From the NCBI GenBank assembly GCA_963725215.1, contig CAVRXQ010000007.1, forward strand, positions 558,001 to 622,000: 64,000 nucleotides of DNA. The letters run 5' to 3'. Positions within the stretch are counted from its first letter, which is position 1; each line of letters starts with the position of its first letter. The notes beneath the pieces are model-generated. The model was not told where the DNA came from. It did not search any database and worked only from the letters and a program-made list of their open reading frames with translations. A program made the position numbers and the translations under genes. Source of the DNA: CAVRXQ01 sp963725215 (GTDB lineage Bacteria; Actinomycetota; Acidimicrobiia; Acidimicrobiales; Bog-793). Shown piece after piece: positions 35,931 to 45,243 of this stretch.

Positions 35931-37528
35931 TCATCGAAGAATCAGCGGGCTAATACCGGTTGGTCGTTTTGAAACCCCAACTGTGGCCGGCGCAGTCTTG
36001 GGCGACAACTGACGCATTGCCGCAACTCGGTTTGATCGATCTGTTCGACTTCGAAGCGAACTACCGAATGCCCTTCGCGGCGCAAAGTCACCAATGTGTT
36101 CGACCATGTAATCGAGCTGCTGAACGGACATGCCCGGATAGACGCCCAACCAAAAACTGCGTTCCATGATTCTGTCGGTGGCCTCGAGTGCGCCCACGAC
36201 GCGTACCGACCCGTCTGCGACCGCAGCTCGTCGAAACACGGATGTTTGATGAGGTTACCCGCGAAGAGCATTCGAGTTTGAATTCCGCTTGCTCCAGCAC
36301 GCCGACGATCTCAGAGCGTGTAAACGGTGCGTCCTCGTGGACCGTCATCAAAAAACCAAACCAACTTGGATCGGACTTTGGGGTCGGCTCAACGAATTCG
36401 AATGCGGTACTTAAAGAATCCAAATTCTTTCTGAGATAAGCGAAGTTGTTTCGACGAGCTTCACCGAACTGCGGGAGCTTTGCGACCTGAGCGAGTCCAA
36501 TAGCGGCCTGCAAATCAGTCATCTTGAGGTTATACCCGAAGTGGGAATACGTGTACTTGTGGTCATATCCGTGAGGCAACTGTCCAAACTGCTGATCGAA
36601 CCGGAGTCCACAAGTGTTGTCTTTGCCTGATTTGCAGTAGCAATCGTGTCCCCAGTCGCGAAAGCTTGCGACGATGTTGTCTATCTCTTCGTCGTTCGAA
36701 TAGACCGCGCCGCCTTCTCCCGTCGTCAAATGGTGGGGAGGGTAGAAACTGCTCGTCGCAAGATCACCGAAACTACCCGTGTAACGCGCTCGGGTTGGAG
36801 ACCGAGCTCGCTCGTGTACGTCGAACCCAGCGCGTCACAGTTGTCCTCAACGAGCCAAAGGTCATGCGACCGGCAGAATGCGACCACTGCGTCGACATCG
36901 AACGGATTGCCGAGTGTGTGGGCGATCATCACGGCTCGAGTGCGTGGGCTGAGCGCAGCGTCCAGTTGGCTCACATCGACGTTCGCCGTCGTGGGCTCAA
37001 CGTCGACGAAGACCGGAACGGCTCCGTACTGAATGGCTGGCGCTACCGTCGTCGGAAAGCCAGCAGCCAGAGTAATCACCTCGTCTCCCGGCGAGATGCG
37101 GCGTGAACCGAGTTTCTGGGAAGTGAGGGCAGAGAATGCTGAAGGTTCGCAGAGGATCCGGAGTTAACCAATCGGCAATAACCGACCCCGAGGAACCGCG
37201 TCAATGTGTCGAGGCGCGCCGCGTAGCGCCCTTCGGTAAGCCAGAACTCCAGGGCGGCATCAACGAGATTGAGCACCTCGTGCTCGTCATTGACCCGACC
37301 TGCATAACGAATTGTGCTCCTGCCAGGTTGGAATGGCGGCTTTTCGCGTTTGGTTGCTTCGACATACCTGCCAACAAGTTCAAGGATTTCTCGTTTAAGT
37401 TCTCGAGAATTCGCGGTTGGTATGCCAGGTCCGCGGAAGTCGGACTCATCGACAACCGGCAGGTCGGACTCATCGACAACCGGCAGGTCGGACTCATCGA
37501 CAACCGGCAGATCGGACTCGGTCGGCAT
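35931..37528 (-). pseudogene. rfbH: CDP-4-dehydro-6-deoxyglucose 3-dehydrase (RfbH/E1), broken by several frameshifts
   Basis: A PLP and 2Fe-2S enzyme removing the C3 hydroxyl in 3,6-dideoxyhexose synthesis. In order the pieces read VNSGSSANL, [shift], SALTSQKLGSRRISPGDEV, ITLAAGFPTTVAPAIQYGAVP, MIAHTLGNPFD, EDNCDALGS, [shift], TGSFGDLATSSFYPPHHLTTGEGGAVYS, SFRDWGHDCYCKSGKDNTCG (Fe-S cysteines) and SHFGYNLKMTDLQAA. Two more shifts lie before LFAGNLIKHPCFDEL and EATDRIMERSFWLGVYPGMS. The histidine in PPHH, which replaces the usual PLP lysine, marks it as RfbH. Each shift needs one added base (near 37129, 36795, 36285, 36205). ATG 37528 shares a base with the rfbG stop. The N-terminus has a triple repeat ESDLPVVD. 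Confidence 0.85.
37439..37510. repeat. 24-bp direct repeat, three tandem copies, in the rfbH N-terminus
   Basis: GTCGGACTCATCGACAACCG plus GCAG repeats identically three times at 37439, 37463 and 37487, with a diverged partial fourth copy to about 37526. It encodes ESDLPVVD three times in frame at the start of rfbH, ahead of the conserved enzyme. Identical copies point to recent slippage expansion. Confidence 0.95.
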
Positions 37529-38673
37529 TAGTTATCCCCGATCCGGTCAATAGAGCCGGTGGATGCGAGGTCGTCCTTCGCGAGAGCCATGTAGCGAGCG
37601 ATTTGATTCGACGTCGTGTCGGCTGCGGTGTCCGGGTCCTTCATCACCTCGTGGTACCACTCGGTCGTCCAGTCAATGGTCTGCGCAATGTCAAGGAACG
37701 GGCGCCACCGGAGTTCGCTTCTTGCCTTTGCGCTGTCGAGGAGAAGCGATTCCCGTTCACCGACAGAGTCTTCCCTCTCGCGAACGGCATCGTGAGCGAC
37801 GCCGCCGTGTTCCCGCCAACTCGTGAGAAACCGACGCACGAGCTCCTCGACGGAAGTCACATCGTTCTGGGAAGGCCCGAAGTTCCAGGCTTCAGAGTAA
37901 TGATCAGGATTGTCGAGCAAAGCAGCACCAAGTCGTAGATAGCCGGCGACGGCGTCAAGTACATGCTGCCACGGTCTCACCGCCTCGGGATGGCGCAGCG
38001 CGACAGGCGCACCGGCCTCGATCGCCCGGACGCAGTCGGGAATCACTCGGTGCTCGGCAAAATCTCCGCCACCAAGGATGTTGCCAGCTCGGGCGGTCGC
38101 AAGGCCAACTCCCCTCGACGCCAGGAACGATTTGCGATACGAGTGCGCGACCATCTCAGCCGCCGCCTTGCTGGCGCTATAGGGATCGTCTCCACCAAGT
38201 GCATCTGACTCGCGATGCGTGCCGTTGCGATTTGCGTAGCACTTGTCGCTCGTAATCACGACGCACGACCGAATCGAACGGGTCTGCCGCAGCGCGTCGA
38301 GAACGTGCGCCGTACCAAGGACGTTCGTTTCGAAGGTCCAGACAGGTTCTTCATACGAGGGGATCACCAGTGCCTGGGCTGCGAGATGGAAAACGATTTC
38401 AGGATCGAACTCAAGCGTCGACAGCTCGACAGCTCGAGGATCCCGGATGTCAGATGCCACCTCGTGATCGACCCGAGGGCGCGCCACGTGGGCAGAGGTG
38501 GGCTCGGTCGCGGATGGGAGGGAGAACCCCATGACATCGGCGCCGATTTCGGACAGCCACGTCGCGAGCCAACCGCCAACGAAGCCGCTGTGTCCGTAAA
38601 TCAGTACCCGGCGCTTCGCGAAATGAGACTCGATGAGGTCGGTGAGCGGCTCGAGTCGCGCAGCGCGCGTCAC
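37528..38673 (-). CDS. rfbG: CDP-glucose 4,6-dehydratase
   Basis: A 381-residue extended SDR that turns CDP-glucose into CDP-4-keto-6-deoxyglucose. The NAD loop is VLIYGHSGFVGGWLATWL near residues 23-40 (GxxGxxG, as in RfbG). HLAAQALVIPSYEEPVWTFETN is the family's active-site/strand 4 region. VVITSDKCYANRNG holds the Thr-Ser/Asp-Lys pair, the YxxxK catalytic pair is in DDPYSASKAAAE, and ARAGNILGGGDFAEHRVIPD follows. The start at GTG 38673 overlaps the rfbF stop by 4 bases (GTGA); a longer start at GTG 38706 is less likely. The frame is intact, unlike its partner rfbH just downstream. Confidence 0.93.
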   Translation of the reverse strand: MTRAARLEPLTDLIESHFAKRRVLIYGHSGFVGGWLATWLSEIGADVMGFSLPSATEPTSAHVARPRVDHEVASDIRDPRAVELSTLEFDPEIVFHLAAQALVIPSYEEPVWTFETNVLGTAHVLDALRQTRSIRSCVVITSDKCYANRNGTHRESDALGGDDPYSASKAAAEMVAHSYRKSFLASRGVGLATARAGNILGGGDFAEHRVIPDCVRAIEAGAPVALRHPEAVRPWQHVLDAVAGYLRLGAALLDNPDHYSEAWNFGPSQNDVTSVEELVRRFLTSWREHGGVAHDAVREREDSVGERESLLLDSAKARSELRWRPFLDIAQTIDWTTEWYHEVMKDPDTAADTTSNQIARYMALAKDDLASTGSIDRIGDN

Positions 38674-39437
38674 CACACCTTCCAAGGTGCTCGTCCGCTC
38701 GCCCACAATTCCTCGAGCGTGTTCTTGTCCCGCAAGGTATCCATCGGTTGCCAGAATCCATCGTGGAAGTACGCCGACAGCTCACCTTCGGCAGCGAGAC
38801 GCTCCACGGGCTGCTGCTCCCAAAGCGTGTCGTCGCCGTCGATGTACTCGATGACTTTCGGAGACAAGACGAAGAACCCGCCGTTAATCCACGCGTCGCC
38901 CCCTGCGGGCTTTTCCTTGAATCGGGTGACCCGATTGCCAGAGCATTCGAGTGCCCCAAAGCGCGCTGGCGGTCGCACCGCGGTAACCGTAGCGAGCGTG
39001 CCTTCGTGGTGGTGGAATTCGACCAACCGCCTGATGTCGATGTTTCCGACGGCGTCGCCGTACGTCAACGCGAACATGTCACCGTCGACGTAGCGCGCGA
39101 CCCGCGCGATTCGCCCTCCGGTCTGTGTCGAATCGCCGGTGTCGACGAGCGTTACCACCCATGGCTCGGCCTCCCGGTGATGTATTTCGAAATCTCCCGA
39201 CTTAAGGTCGAACGTGACGTCGGATTCGTGCAGTACGTGATTCGAGAAGTACTCCTTGACCACGTACCCCTTGTATCCACAGCAAACGATGAACTCATTG
39301 AAGCCGAAATGAGAATAGATCTTCATGATGTGCCACAGCATCGGTCGCTGACCGATCTCGACCATGGGCTTCGGTCGGACCGCAGTCTCTTCGGAAAGGC
39401 GGGTACCCAGCCCGCCGGCAAGGATGACGACCTTCAT
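38670..39437 (-). CDS. rfbF: Glucose-1-phosphate cytidylyltransferase
   Basis: A 255-residue nucleotidyltransferase making CDP-glucose from CTP and glucose 1-phosphate. The N-terminal signature VILAGGLGTRLSEETAVRPKPM is complete, followed by MLWHIMKIYSHFGFNEFIVCCGYKG, then GRIARVARYVDGDMFALTYGDAV with the metal-binding Asp, RPPARFGAL, and FKEKPAGGDAWINGGFFVL. These match RfbF closely and set it apart from RmlA (dTDP). It is the first gene of the leftward rfbF-rfbG-rfbH operon, with 4- and 1-base overlaps, so CDP-sugar synthesis is coordinated. Confidence 0.95.
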   Translation of the reverse strand: MKVVILAGGLGTRLSEETAVRPKPMVEIGQRPMLWHIMKIYSHFGFNEFIVCCGYKGYVVKEYFSNHVLHESDVTFDLKSGDFEIHHREAEPWVVTLVDTGDSTQTGGRIARVARYVDGDMFALTYGDAVGNIDIRRLVEFHHHEGTLATVTAVRPPARFGALECSGNRVTRFKEKPAGGDAWINGGFFVLSPKVIEYIDGDDTLWEQQPVERLAAEGELSAYFHDGFWQPMDTLRDKNTLEELWASGRAPWKVW

Positions 39438-39519
39438 CTCGATCTCACACTTCTCGCGGAACCGTTCGGGAGTGGAAGAGAACCGTATCGTGCGAAATGG
39501 AAGGAACCCTCCGATAGTC

Positions 39520-40566
39520 CTATTCTGCAGTGATGTGTGCGAACGTCCTGTTTAGCGCCTCGTCGATGGAAGTCCTCGGTTCGAGCCCCAGTTCGGCGCG
39601 GGCGAGCTCGGTGATGGGGACGTAGCAGGGCGCCGGTCCTTTGGTCGGCAATCCCCGTACCTCGACCTTGGCAATCGGATCGACGAGGCGTGACACCTTG
39701 CGCGCGAGCTCCGAGATGCTGATCGCTGCTGGCGACCCCACGTTGTAAGCGCGTCCGGTCTTCCCGCGCGATGTCAGCGCCCAGCACCATTCGGGGAGGT
39801 CGGCTGTGTACAGATACGAACGCAACGGTCGTCCGTCTCCCGACACAGCGATGGGCTGATGCATGCTGACATCGCGAAGAAAGTTGCCCACCGCGTAGTG
39901 AGCGTCGAGTGGGATGCCCGGTCCAACGAAGGCAAAGAGTCGCGTGACAACGGCGTCGATCACCCCTTCCGAGGATGCGACCGCGCAGAAGTTCTCAGCA
40001 GCTCTTTTCGCCTCCCCGTAGGCCGACGAAGGTTCTAACGGATCAGGCGCGGCGTTCGTCGATTCAGGGACCGGGGCGAATTGTCTTCCATATACGGCGC
40101 CAGAGCTGAGGAAAAGCAGTCGGGCGCGCGTTCGCGCGGCACAATCGATGACTCGCCGAGTTCCGTCGATAATCGTCGATGACATCGCACTGGGTGTTGC
40201 GTCGCTGTGACCGAGTGGAGCCGATGAATTGGCCGCGCCGTGAATTACGAGGTCAAAGCTTCCGGCAGGCGTCCAGCGTTCCAGGTTCCCGCTCAGTACC
40301 TCGACCCTCGGCCAGCTTGAAAGGGCGTCGAGGCGAGACGCGCGGGTTGTTATCGCCAAGTCGAGTTGCAGATCGAGGCGATGTGTTGCCCAGAGGGTCG
40401 TTGCGACGATCCACCGGCCAAGGAACCCCGTACCTCCGGTGACGAGAATGCGAGCGCCGTTCCAACGCAAGATGTCGTCGGAGAGCGCGCTCACGCACCG
40501 ATCGAGATCCTCGGTTGGGAGACCCCACGGTGGTAACCGTGTCATCTCCCTTCGTTGTTCGTTCAT
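39520..40566 (-). CDS. NAD-dependent epimerase/dehydratase (extended SDR), CDP-sugar pathway
   Basis: About 348 residues from ATG 40566; ATG 40545 gives a shorter form, and neither has an ideal ribosome site. The NAD loop is ARILVTGGTGFLGRWIV (GxxGxxG), then DLVIHGAANSSAP, LLFLSSGAVYGRQFAPVPE, and the catalytic YxxxK in SSAYGEAKRAAEN. GPGIPLDAHYAVGNFLRDV and RSYLYTADLPEW suggest reduction or epimerisation of a 4-keto sugar. In CDP-dideoxyhexose loci this position is filled by the last reductase (abequose or paratose synthase, or YerF-type). It lies 82 bases upstream of rfbF on the same strand. Confidence 0.85.
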   Translation of the reverse strand: MNEQRREMTRLPPWGLPTEDLDRCVSALSDDILRWNGARILVTGGTGFLGRWIVATTLWATHRLDLQLDLAITTRASRLDALSSWPRVEVLSGNLERWTPAGSFDLVIHGAANSSAPLGHSDATPSAMSSTIIDGTRRVIDCAARTRARLLFLSSGAVYGRQFAPVPESTNAAPDPLEPSSAYGEAKRAAENFCAVASSEGVIDAVVTRLFAFVGPGIPLDAHYAVGNFLRDVSMHQPIAVSGDGRPLRSYLYTADLPEWCWALTSRGKTGRAYNVGSPAAISISELARKVSRLVDPIAKVEVRGLPTKGPAPCYVPITELARAELGLEPRTSIDEALNRTFAHITAE

Positions 40567-40728
40567 CGGAGCGAAGGAAGGAGCCGCTTCGGCAGTTCGG
40601 TCATCGCGAGGAGTCGACCGAGACCCGCGAAACGAGCATCGATCTCCGACGACGAGGTCGAATCCGGGTCGTGAATCCATCCTCGTGAGAGCGCATGATC
40701 GCGAGGAAAATCGGCCTAGCTCGGATCT

Positions 40729-41682
40729 TCATTCGATTCGGTCGACAATGTCATCGATGGCGACAGATCCTCGCGATACCTTCGACTCCTCCTGCGACAG
40801 TGCTGCAGGAGCGGCACGTTCTTGTCCTCGGGTGGGATAGAGGGCGAGAGCGAGCGCGATGAGGATGGTGACTACTCCGACGACCCGCAACGAGAAATAG
40901 AGGGTGGAACTTGGCCATCGCTCTCCGAACAAAGGCGTTCCGACTGTGATCACCGAGACCATGGTTACGACGCTTGAAAGCGGCGCGACGACCGAAAGGC
41001 GTGAACGTTGGATTCCAATCTGAAACACGAGAAGCGCAAAGATCCATGCTACGAGCACTGAATAGGGGATTGGCCCCGTGAGGAGGTGAACTGCAGCGGA
41101 CCGAACGTCGGAGGACGCGAAAGCGTTCGAAGCGCCCTTTAATCCGATGCCCATCGCTCCGTAAAGAGTGCCGGAACTGAGCCCATAGAGAGCGCCACCC
41201 GCGTGTCGCTTCTGAAGCCCGAGCGAGAGCGCGCTCGCGGCGAAAACAGTCATCGCGATCATGGCGTACTCAGTGCGAGCGCTCACGAAGTGGGTACCAC
41301 TGACCTGGCCGTTGCCGGCGACCGAAGCGACGACGAGCCCAAACGCTATCAGCGCGAGGATCGCGCCCGAGAACTCGTGTCGTGTTGGTCGCTCACCAAA
41401 AAGCGATCGGGGGACGACGAGGAGGATGATGATGCCGAATCCGCTTATGGATTGAACGACCGCGATCGACGCGAATCGGTACGCCGCGAGCTGAGTGCCG
41501 GCGCCAGCGACTGACAGAACTGCTCCCAGAAGCCATATGCGCGATCTGAGGAGAGAGGCGAGTGTAGATATCGGCCGCTGAAACGTGAATCGTCGGAGAG
41601 CATCTACGCCGCGCTTTTGCGCGAGGTTGCCGGAAGCGAAAAGCAGACCTGAGCCGAGCGCGAGTGAGATGCCGGTGATCAC
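40729..41682 (-). CDS. DMT-family transporter (EamA/NIPA-like)
   Basis: A 317-residue membrane protein with nine or ten short hydrophobic segments in two similar halves (GISLALGSGLLFASGNLAQKRG at the start; ILIALALALYP near the end). The GTG 41682 start overlaps the stop of the upstream GT2 gene by 4 bases (GTGA), which fixes the start; the longer open frame upstream overlaps GT2 and was rejected. DMT proteins move metabolites or, in glycan loci, may flip undecaprenyl-phosphate sugars (as ArnE/F do). Coupling to a polyprenyl-type GT2 favours that idea, but it is inference. Confidence 0.8.
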   Translation of the reverse strand: MITGISLALGSGLLFASGNLAQKRGVDALRRFTFQRPISTLASLLRSRIWLLGAVLSVAGAGTQLAAYRFASIAVVQSISGFGIIILLVVPRSLFGERPTRHEFSGAILALIAFGLVVASVAGNGQVSGTHFVSARTEYAMIAMTVFAASALSLGLQKRHAGGALYGLSSGTLYGAMGIGLKGASNAFASSDVRSAAVHLLTGPIPYSVLVAWIFALLVFQIGIQRSRLSVVAPLSSVVTMVSVITVGTPLFGERWPSSTLYFSLRVVGVVTILIALALALYPTRGQERAAPAALSQEESKVSRGSVAIDDIVDRIE

Positions 41683-42794
41683 CGCTCGGTCGAGCGGGCA
41701 GTCTCCGCAACGAGAGGGGTGACGTTTGCGCCGTCCTTGGCGTCGGGTTCGTTGCGAGCGATTCGAGACATTGATGTCCCTGTCGAGCCACTCGGAAGCG
41801 ATGAATAGCTCGCCCCATTCCACGAGAGTTCGTCACTGACGATCTGACGTATCACAAAGTTCGGACGGCCTCGGACCTCTTCGAAGATGAGGCCGATGTA
41901 AATGCCAATGATGCTCAGCAGGGTGGCGAGGAGCCCGAAGACAAGGAGGGACGTAGCGATGATGGCTCCAAAGCCGGGGAAGGGAACTCCGGCGATTATC
42001 CAGTAAATAACCAAAGCGACGAGAGCTAAAATTGAACCGCAGACCATGAATGCTCCGATGAATGGAAGGAGCTTCAAAGGTGCGAGGGAATTCGCGAATA
42101 TCGCTCGAATAGCAAGTTCGCTAACCCCGCCAGAAGTCGCTTTGGACTCCCCGGCGAAGCGCTCGGGCTGGTCGAATTCAACGCCGATCGATCGAAAGCC
42201 CGGCCATGCGGCGAGTCCTCGGATGAACCGGCTGTGTTCGTTCATCTGTTGGATCTGCTCGTACAGTTTTCGGTCGAGCAACCTGAAATCCCGTGCGTTA
42301 GCCGGAATCGGATGGTCGGCGAGGCGACCAATGAGCCAGTAGAAGAGGTGAGAGTTCAGTTTGCGAAGGCGAGATGTGCCGCTTCGTTCACCTACGACGC
42401 CGTAGACGTTCTCGTACCCCTCTTCCCACTTCTTGATGAATTCCGGGATGAATTCGGGGGGATCCTGCAAGTCCGCGGCCATGAGTACGACTGCGTCGCC
42501 ACGCGTGAGAGCGATTCCAGCGGTAAGTCCGCCATCGAAGCGGAAATTCCGCGAAAGTTGGATTACGTGGAAACGGTGGTCGTTGCTTTGGATGGCGACG
42601 AGCCGCTCAAATGTGCCGTCATTAGATCCGTTCTCGATCGCGATGACCTCGAAGTCGTACTGAGGAAGCCCGTCGAAGATCACGACGAGCCGTCGTGCGA
42701 GTTCGTCGATGCAGGCAGACTCGTTGTATGCGCACGTGACAACCGAGATCACGGGTCGCCTTGAACGCGTTCGGCTAGGCGGAATTGTGCTCAA
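41679..42794 (-). CDS. Polyprenyl-phosphate glycosyltransferase (GT2, GtrB/ArnC-like)
   Basis: A 371-residue membrane-anchored GT2. SVVTCAYNESACIDELARRL and NGSNDGT give the nucleotide site, GDAVVLMAADLQDPPEFI contains the DLQDPP metal-binding motif of GtrB/ArnC/DPM enzymes, and ANARDFRLLDRKLYE holds the RDFRLLDR catalytic motif. Two hydrophobic segments follow at residues about 238-265 and 275-300. It should transfer a sugar from a nucleotide to undecaprenyl phosphate on the inner face. A 4-base overlap couples it to the GT87 gene upstream and the DMT transporter downstream, a coherent lipid-linked sugar cassette. Confidence 0.9.
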   Translation of the reverse strand: MSTIPPSRTRSRRPVISVVTCAYNESACIDELARRLVVIFDGLPQYDFEVIAIENGSNDGTFERLVAIQSNDHRFHVIQLSRNFRFDGGLTAGIALTRGDAVVLMAADLQDPPEFIPEFIKKWEEGYENVYGVVGERSGTSRLRKLNSHLFYWLIGRLADHPIPANARDFRLLDRKLYEQIQQMNEHSRFIRGLAAWPGFRSIGVEFDQPERFAGESKATSGGVSELAIRAIFANSLAPLKLLPFIGAFMVCGSILALVALVIYWIIAGVPFPGFGAIIATSLLVFGLLATLLSIIGIYIGLIFEEVRGRPNFVIRQIVSDELSWNGASYSSLPSGSTGTSMSRIARNEPDAKDGANVTPLVAETARSTER

Positions 42795-45007
42795 GGTGGA
42801 AGTTTCTCTCCTCGGGCGTCGCGCGAGTGTCTACGGCGTTGCCGGGCGAATTTGGGGCTCACCCTCAGACCTTCCTGCACGCGACTGTGATTTGCACGGT
42901 TCGGTCGTGCAAACCGTAGTCCACGCCACGGTCTCTCCTGTGCCTTACTGTCGAGGCTCTCGAACTGAGCCGGGTCCTCAAACTGAACTCCGACAGCGGG
43001 GTTCGTCGCCGGCAACAGCCGTAGATGCGAGCCGAACGTGCGCGCCGAGTCGATTAACCCAGTGACGCCCCCGCGTTCTTGGATTCCGTCAAACACGACC
43101 AGCGATCCGAGAGCAATGAGAAGGGGAGCTGTTACGAGAACGCTTGAGTCGACTAGGGGCGCACCGACTCCGAAGAACGCGTACGCCTTGGGCGCGAATA
43201 TCAGTCCGTAAATAACCGCGATCGCGACCGTCCGCCTTGATGGCGCCGCGTCCCCTACGAAAAGGGCCAGCGGCGCCAACAGGAAAGTCAGGCTGTAATA
43301 CCCGCTGTACTCGGGTAGCAAGAGCGAGGCGACTGTGAGGAGCGTGAGCGCCCGCCACGTGCGGCGTTCGATGATTACTACGTAGAGAACGGCGAGAATC
43401 GCTCCAAGGAGCTCCTCGAGGCCGACGTAATGCTGCGCGGTCGGTGCTACGGACTGGGCTCCGGCCACACCGTTGACGGCGTAGCCGATAGCTTGAACAA
43501 ACCCGGTGACGCTCGCATTGAATGGCGTCGAGACTCCGGGGTGCTGGTAAGCGTCCGATTGAAACATCAAGCTCGTGCGTAGCTCTTTGATCTGCGTAGG
43601 AATAGTTCCAAGCGGCGCGAACGTCGTGAACGCCGCCACTGTGAGCACGCCAGCGAGCAGAAGACCAAAGACCAAAGCGAGTAATCGACGTCTCCGAACA
43701 AACATTGAGAAGTAGAGGATTGGCAATATTTTCGCTGCTCCTGCCAGCGCAAACATCGTTGCCGAGAGAAAATGACGCCGCTGCTCTAGCGCACTCGCTC
43801 CAACTACGAGGAGGAGCGCGAGGAGGAAATCAGTGTTCGCACGGTCGAGCGCGAAGGTCACCGGAAACGAGAGCAGAATCGCCAAAGCGATCAAGACGCG
43901 AAGTGGCCTCGCGAGGTTTCTGCCGAGTACCCCCCAGCTCCACCAAACAATAAGACCTACGAATAGTGCCTCAGCGCTGAATAGGGCTGGGTAATAATTC
44001 ATCCACGCGAATGGCTCAAGAAGCCAATATCCGAACGGTGGATACGTGCCTCCAGGAAAACCGTATGGGTTGAGCGAGTGCAGTAGCGCCACCGTTTGGA
44101 AGAAGTCTGTGAATCGCCAGTAGGGCGAGTACAGCCACCACGCGATCGCATCGTGAGGTTCTTGAGGGGGAGCGGCGACAGATTGATATAAGAGCTGAGC
44201 AACGATTCCAAGCGAGACCGTACCGATCATGGCCATCAAAAGCGCCGCGCCACGTTTCGCCACCGGTCGCGCGATCCGTCTCAACAAGCTCGACGCGAGT
44301 ACTCCAGCGGCTGCGGCGATGAGAAAGGCTCCGACGAATTGGAGAAGTCGAGTCAGGGGCGCGCCTTTTGAAGGGCGAGCCGGTCCGTAGCTGGTTGCGC
44401 GCAGCCGGAGGTATCGAATCTCGATTTTCGCGAAGTCGGACTTCGCCAGCCCGATATGTATCGGCGCGGGGGAGAGCGCCCAGCGGGGTCCATCCATCGC
44501 GAACGCAAACGCCTGGCGACCGTCAAGCCAATACGCGAGCGAGTGACTCCGGACTGCCGTGAGCTCAACGGTCTGCCATTGACCACGTGGCAGATATCCG
44601 AGATTCGAAAACCAAGGTAGCCCGCTGTGGAACGCGCTTTGAGCTGTAAGTATTCCGTCAGCCCCGAGGGTAAATGAAATTCCACCGACGCTAACTACGG
44701 TCACGCTCGCTTCTGAAGTACTTGGAAACCGACGAACACGGAGCTGGTAGGTGAGACTGATGTCGATTGCCGACGCGCCGTCGAACGCTCGCCGTTGACG
44801 TGATAGCGAAAAAGATTTCGAGCTCGCGGAGACCGAGGGAAGGTAGAGGCTGTAGGACGATTTTCGCGAAAGGACGGTATTACCTGTCGGCGTGACACTG
44901 ACGAGGAGAGCCAATCCTGCTGTCAACATCGCGATCCCGCTCACGAGGAATTCGACGCGGCTCGACAGCCTTTTGCGGTCGCGCCTGAGCGCGTGCTTGC
45001 GCGTCAA
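42791..45007 (-). CDS. GT87-like membrane glycosyltransferase with an N-terminal LamG-like domain
   Basis: A 738-residue protein. After one TM segment (residues about 18-40) comes a soluble beta-rich domain of about 160 residues, with FDGASAIDISLTYQLRVRR, GISFTLGADGILTAQSAF, GQWQTVELTAV and AYWLDGRQAFAFAMDG. This is the pattern of a concanavalin/LamG jelly roll. From about residue 225 to 620 it has about ten hydrophobic segments with the GT87 features LLHSLNPYGFPGGTYPPFGYWLLEP, FALDRANTDFLLALLLVVGA and AGAAKILPILYFSMF, as in PimE-type mannosyltransferases that use lipid-linked donors. The C-terminus is basic and soluble. It couples by 4-base overlap to the GT2 gene. Confidence 0.8.
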   Translation of the reverse strand: MTRKHALRRDRKRLSSRVEFLVSGIAMLTAGLALLVSVTPTGNTVLSRKSSYSLYLPSVSASSKSFSLSRQRRAFDGASAIDISLTYQLRVRRFPSTSEASVTVVSVGGISFTLGADGILTAQSAFHSGLPWFSNLGYLPRGQWQTVELTAVRSHSLAYWLDGRQAFAFAMDGPRWALSPAPIHIGLAKSDFAKIEIRYLRLRATSYGPARPSKGAPLTRLLQFVGAFLIAAAAGVLASSLLRRIARPVAKRGAALLMAMIGTVSLGIVAQLLYQSVAAPPQEPHDAIAWWLYSPYWRFTDFFQTVALLHSLNPYGFPGGTYPPFGYWLLEPFAWMNYYPALFSAEALFVGLIVWWSWGVLGRNLARPLRVLIALAILLSFPVTFALDRANTDFLLALLLVVGASALEQRRHFLSATMFALAGAAKILPILYFSMFVRRRRLLALVFGLLLAGVLTVAAFTTFAPLGTIPTQIKELRTSLMFQSDAYQHPGVSTPFNASVTGFVQAIGYAVNGVAGAQSVAPTAQHYVGLEELLGAILAVLYVVIIERRTWRALTLLTVASLLLPEYSGYYSLTFLLAPLALFVGDAAPSRRTVAIAVIYGLIFAPKAYAFFGVGAPLVDSSVLVTAPLLIALGSLVVFDGIQERGGVTGLIDSARTFGSHLRLLPATNPAVGVQFEDPAQFESLDSKAQERPWRGLRFARPNRANHSRVQEGLRVSPKFARQRRRHSRDARGEKLPP

Positions 45008-45243
45008 GCACTTCGCCCGAGGCGAGAAAGCGGAGCATCCGCATTAAACTCCAGCCCGCCGAAGTATTGATTCGTACGAGCGGGTCCGATTCGCACCGTA
45101 GCCCGCCAGTTTGCGAAATAGGATTCCGCGCCCGTTCGCCGTGCGACCGCGTGTGACTGCTGTCTGCGATCGATGGTGGTTGGTGGCGACGTCATTACAG
45201 AATCGCTCGATCCATCGGGGCTGGATTCGACAGAACACATCGG

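Noticed and set aside
45004..45240. A 78-codon frame on the minus strand before the GT87 gene
   Set aside because: No motif and no ribosome site; probably leader sequence of the GT87 gene.
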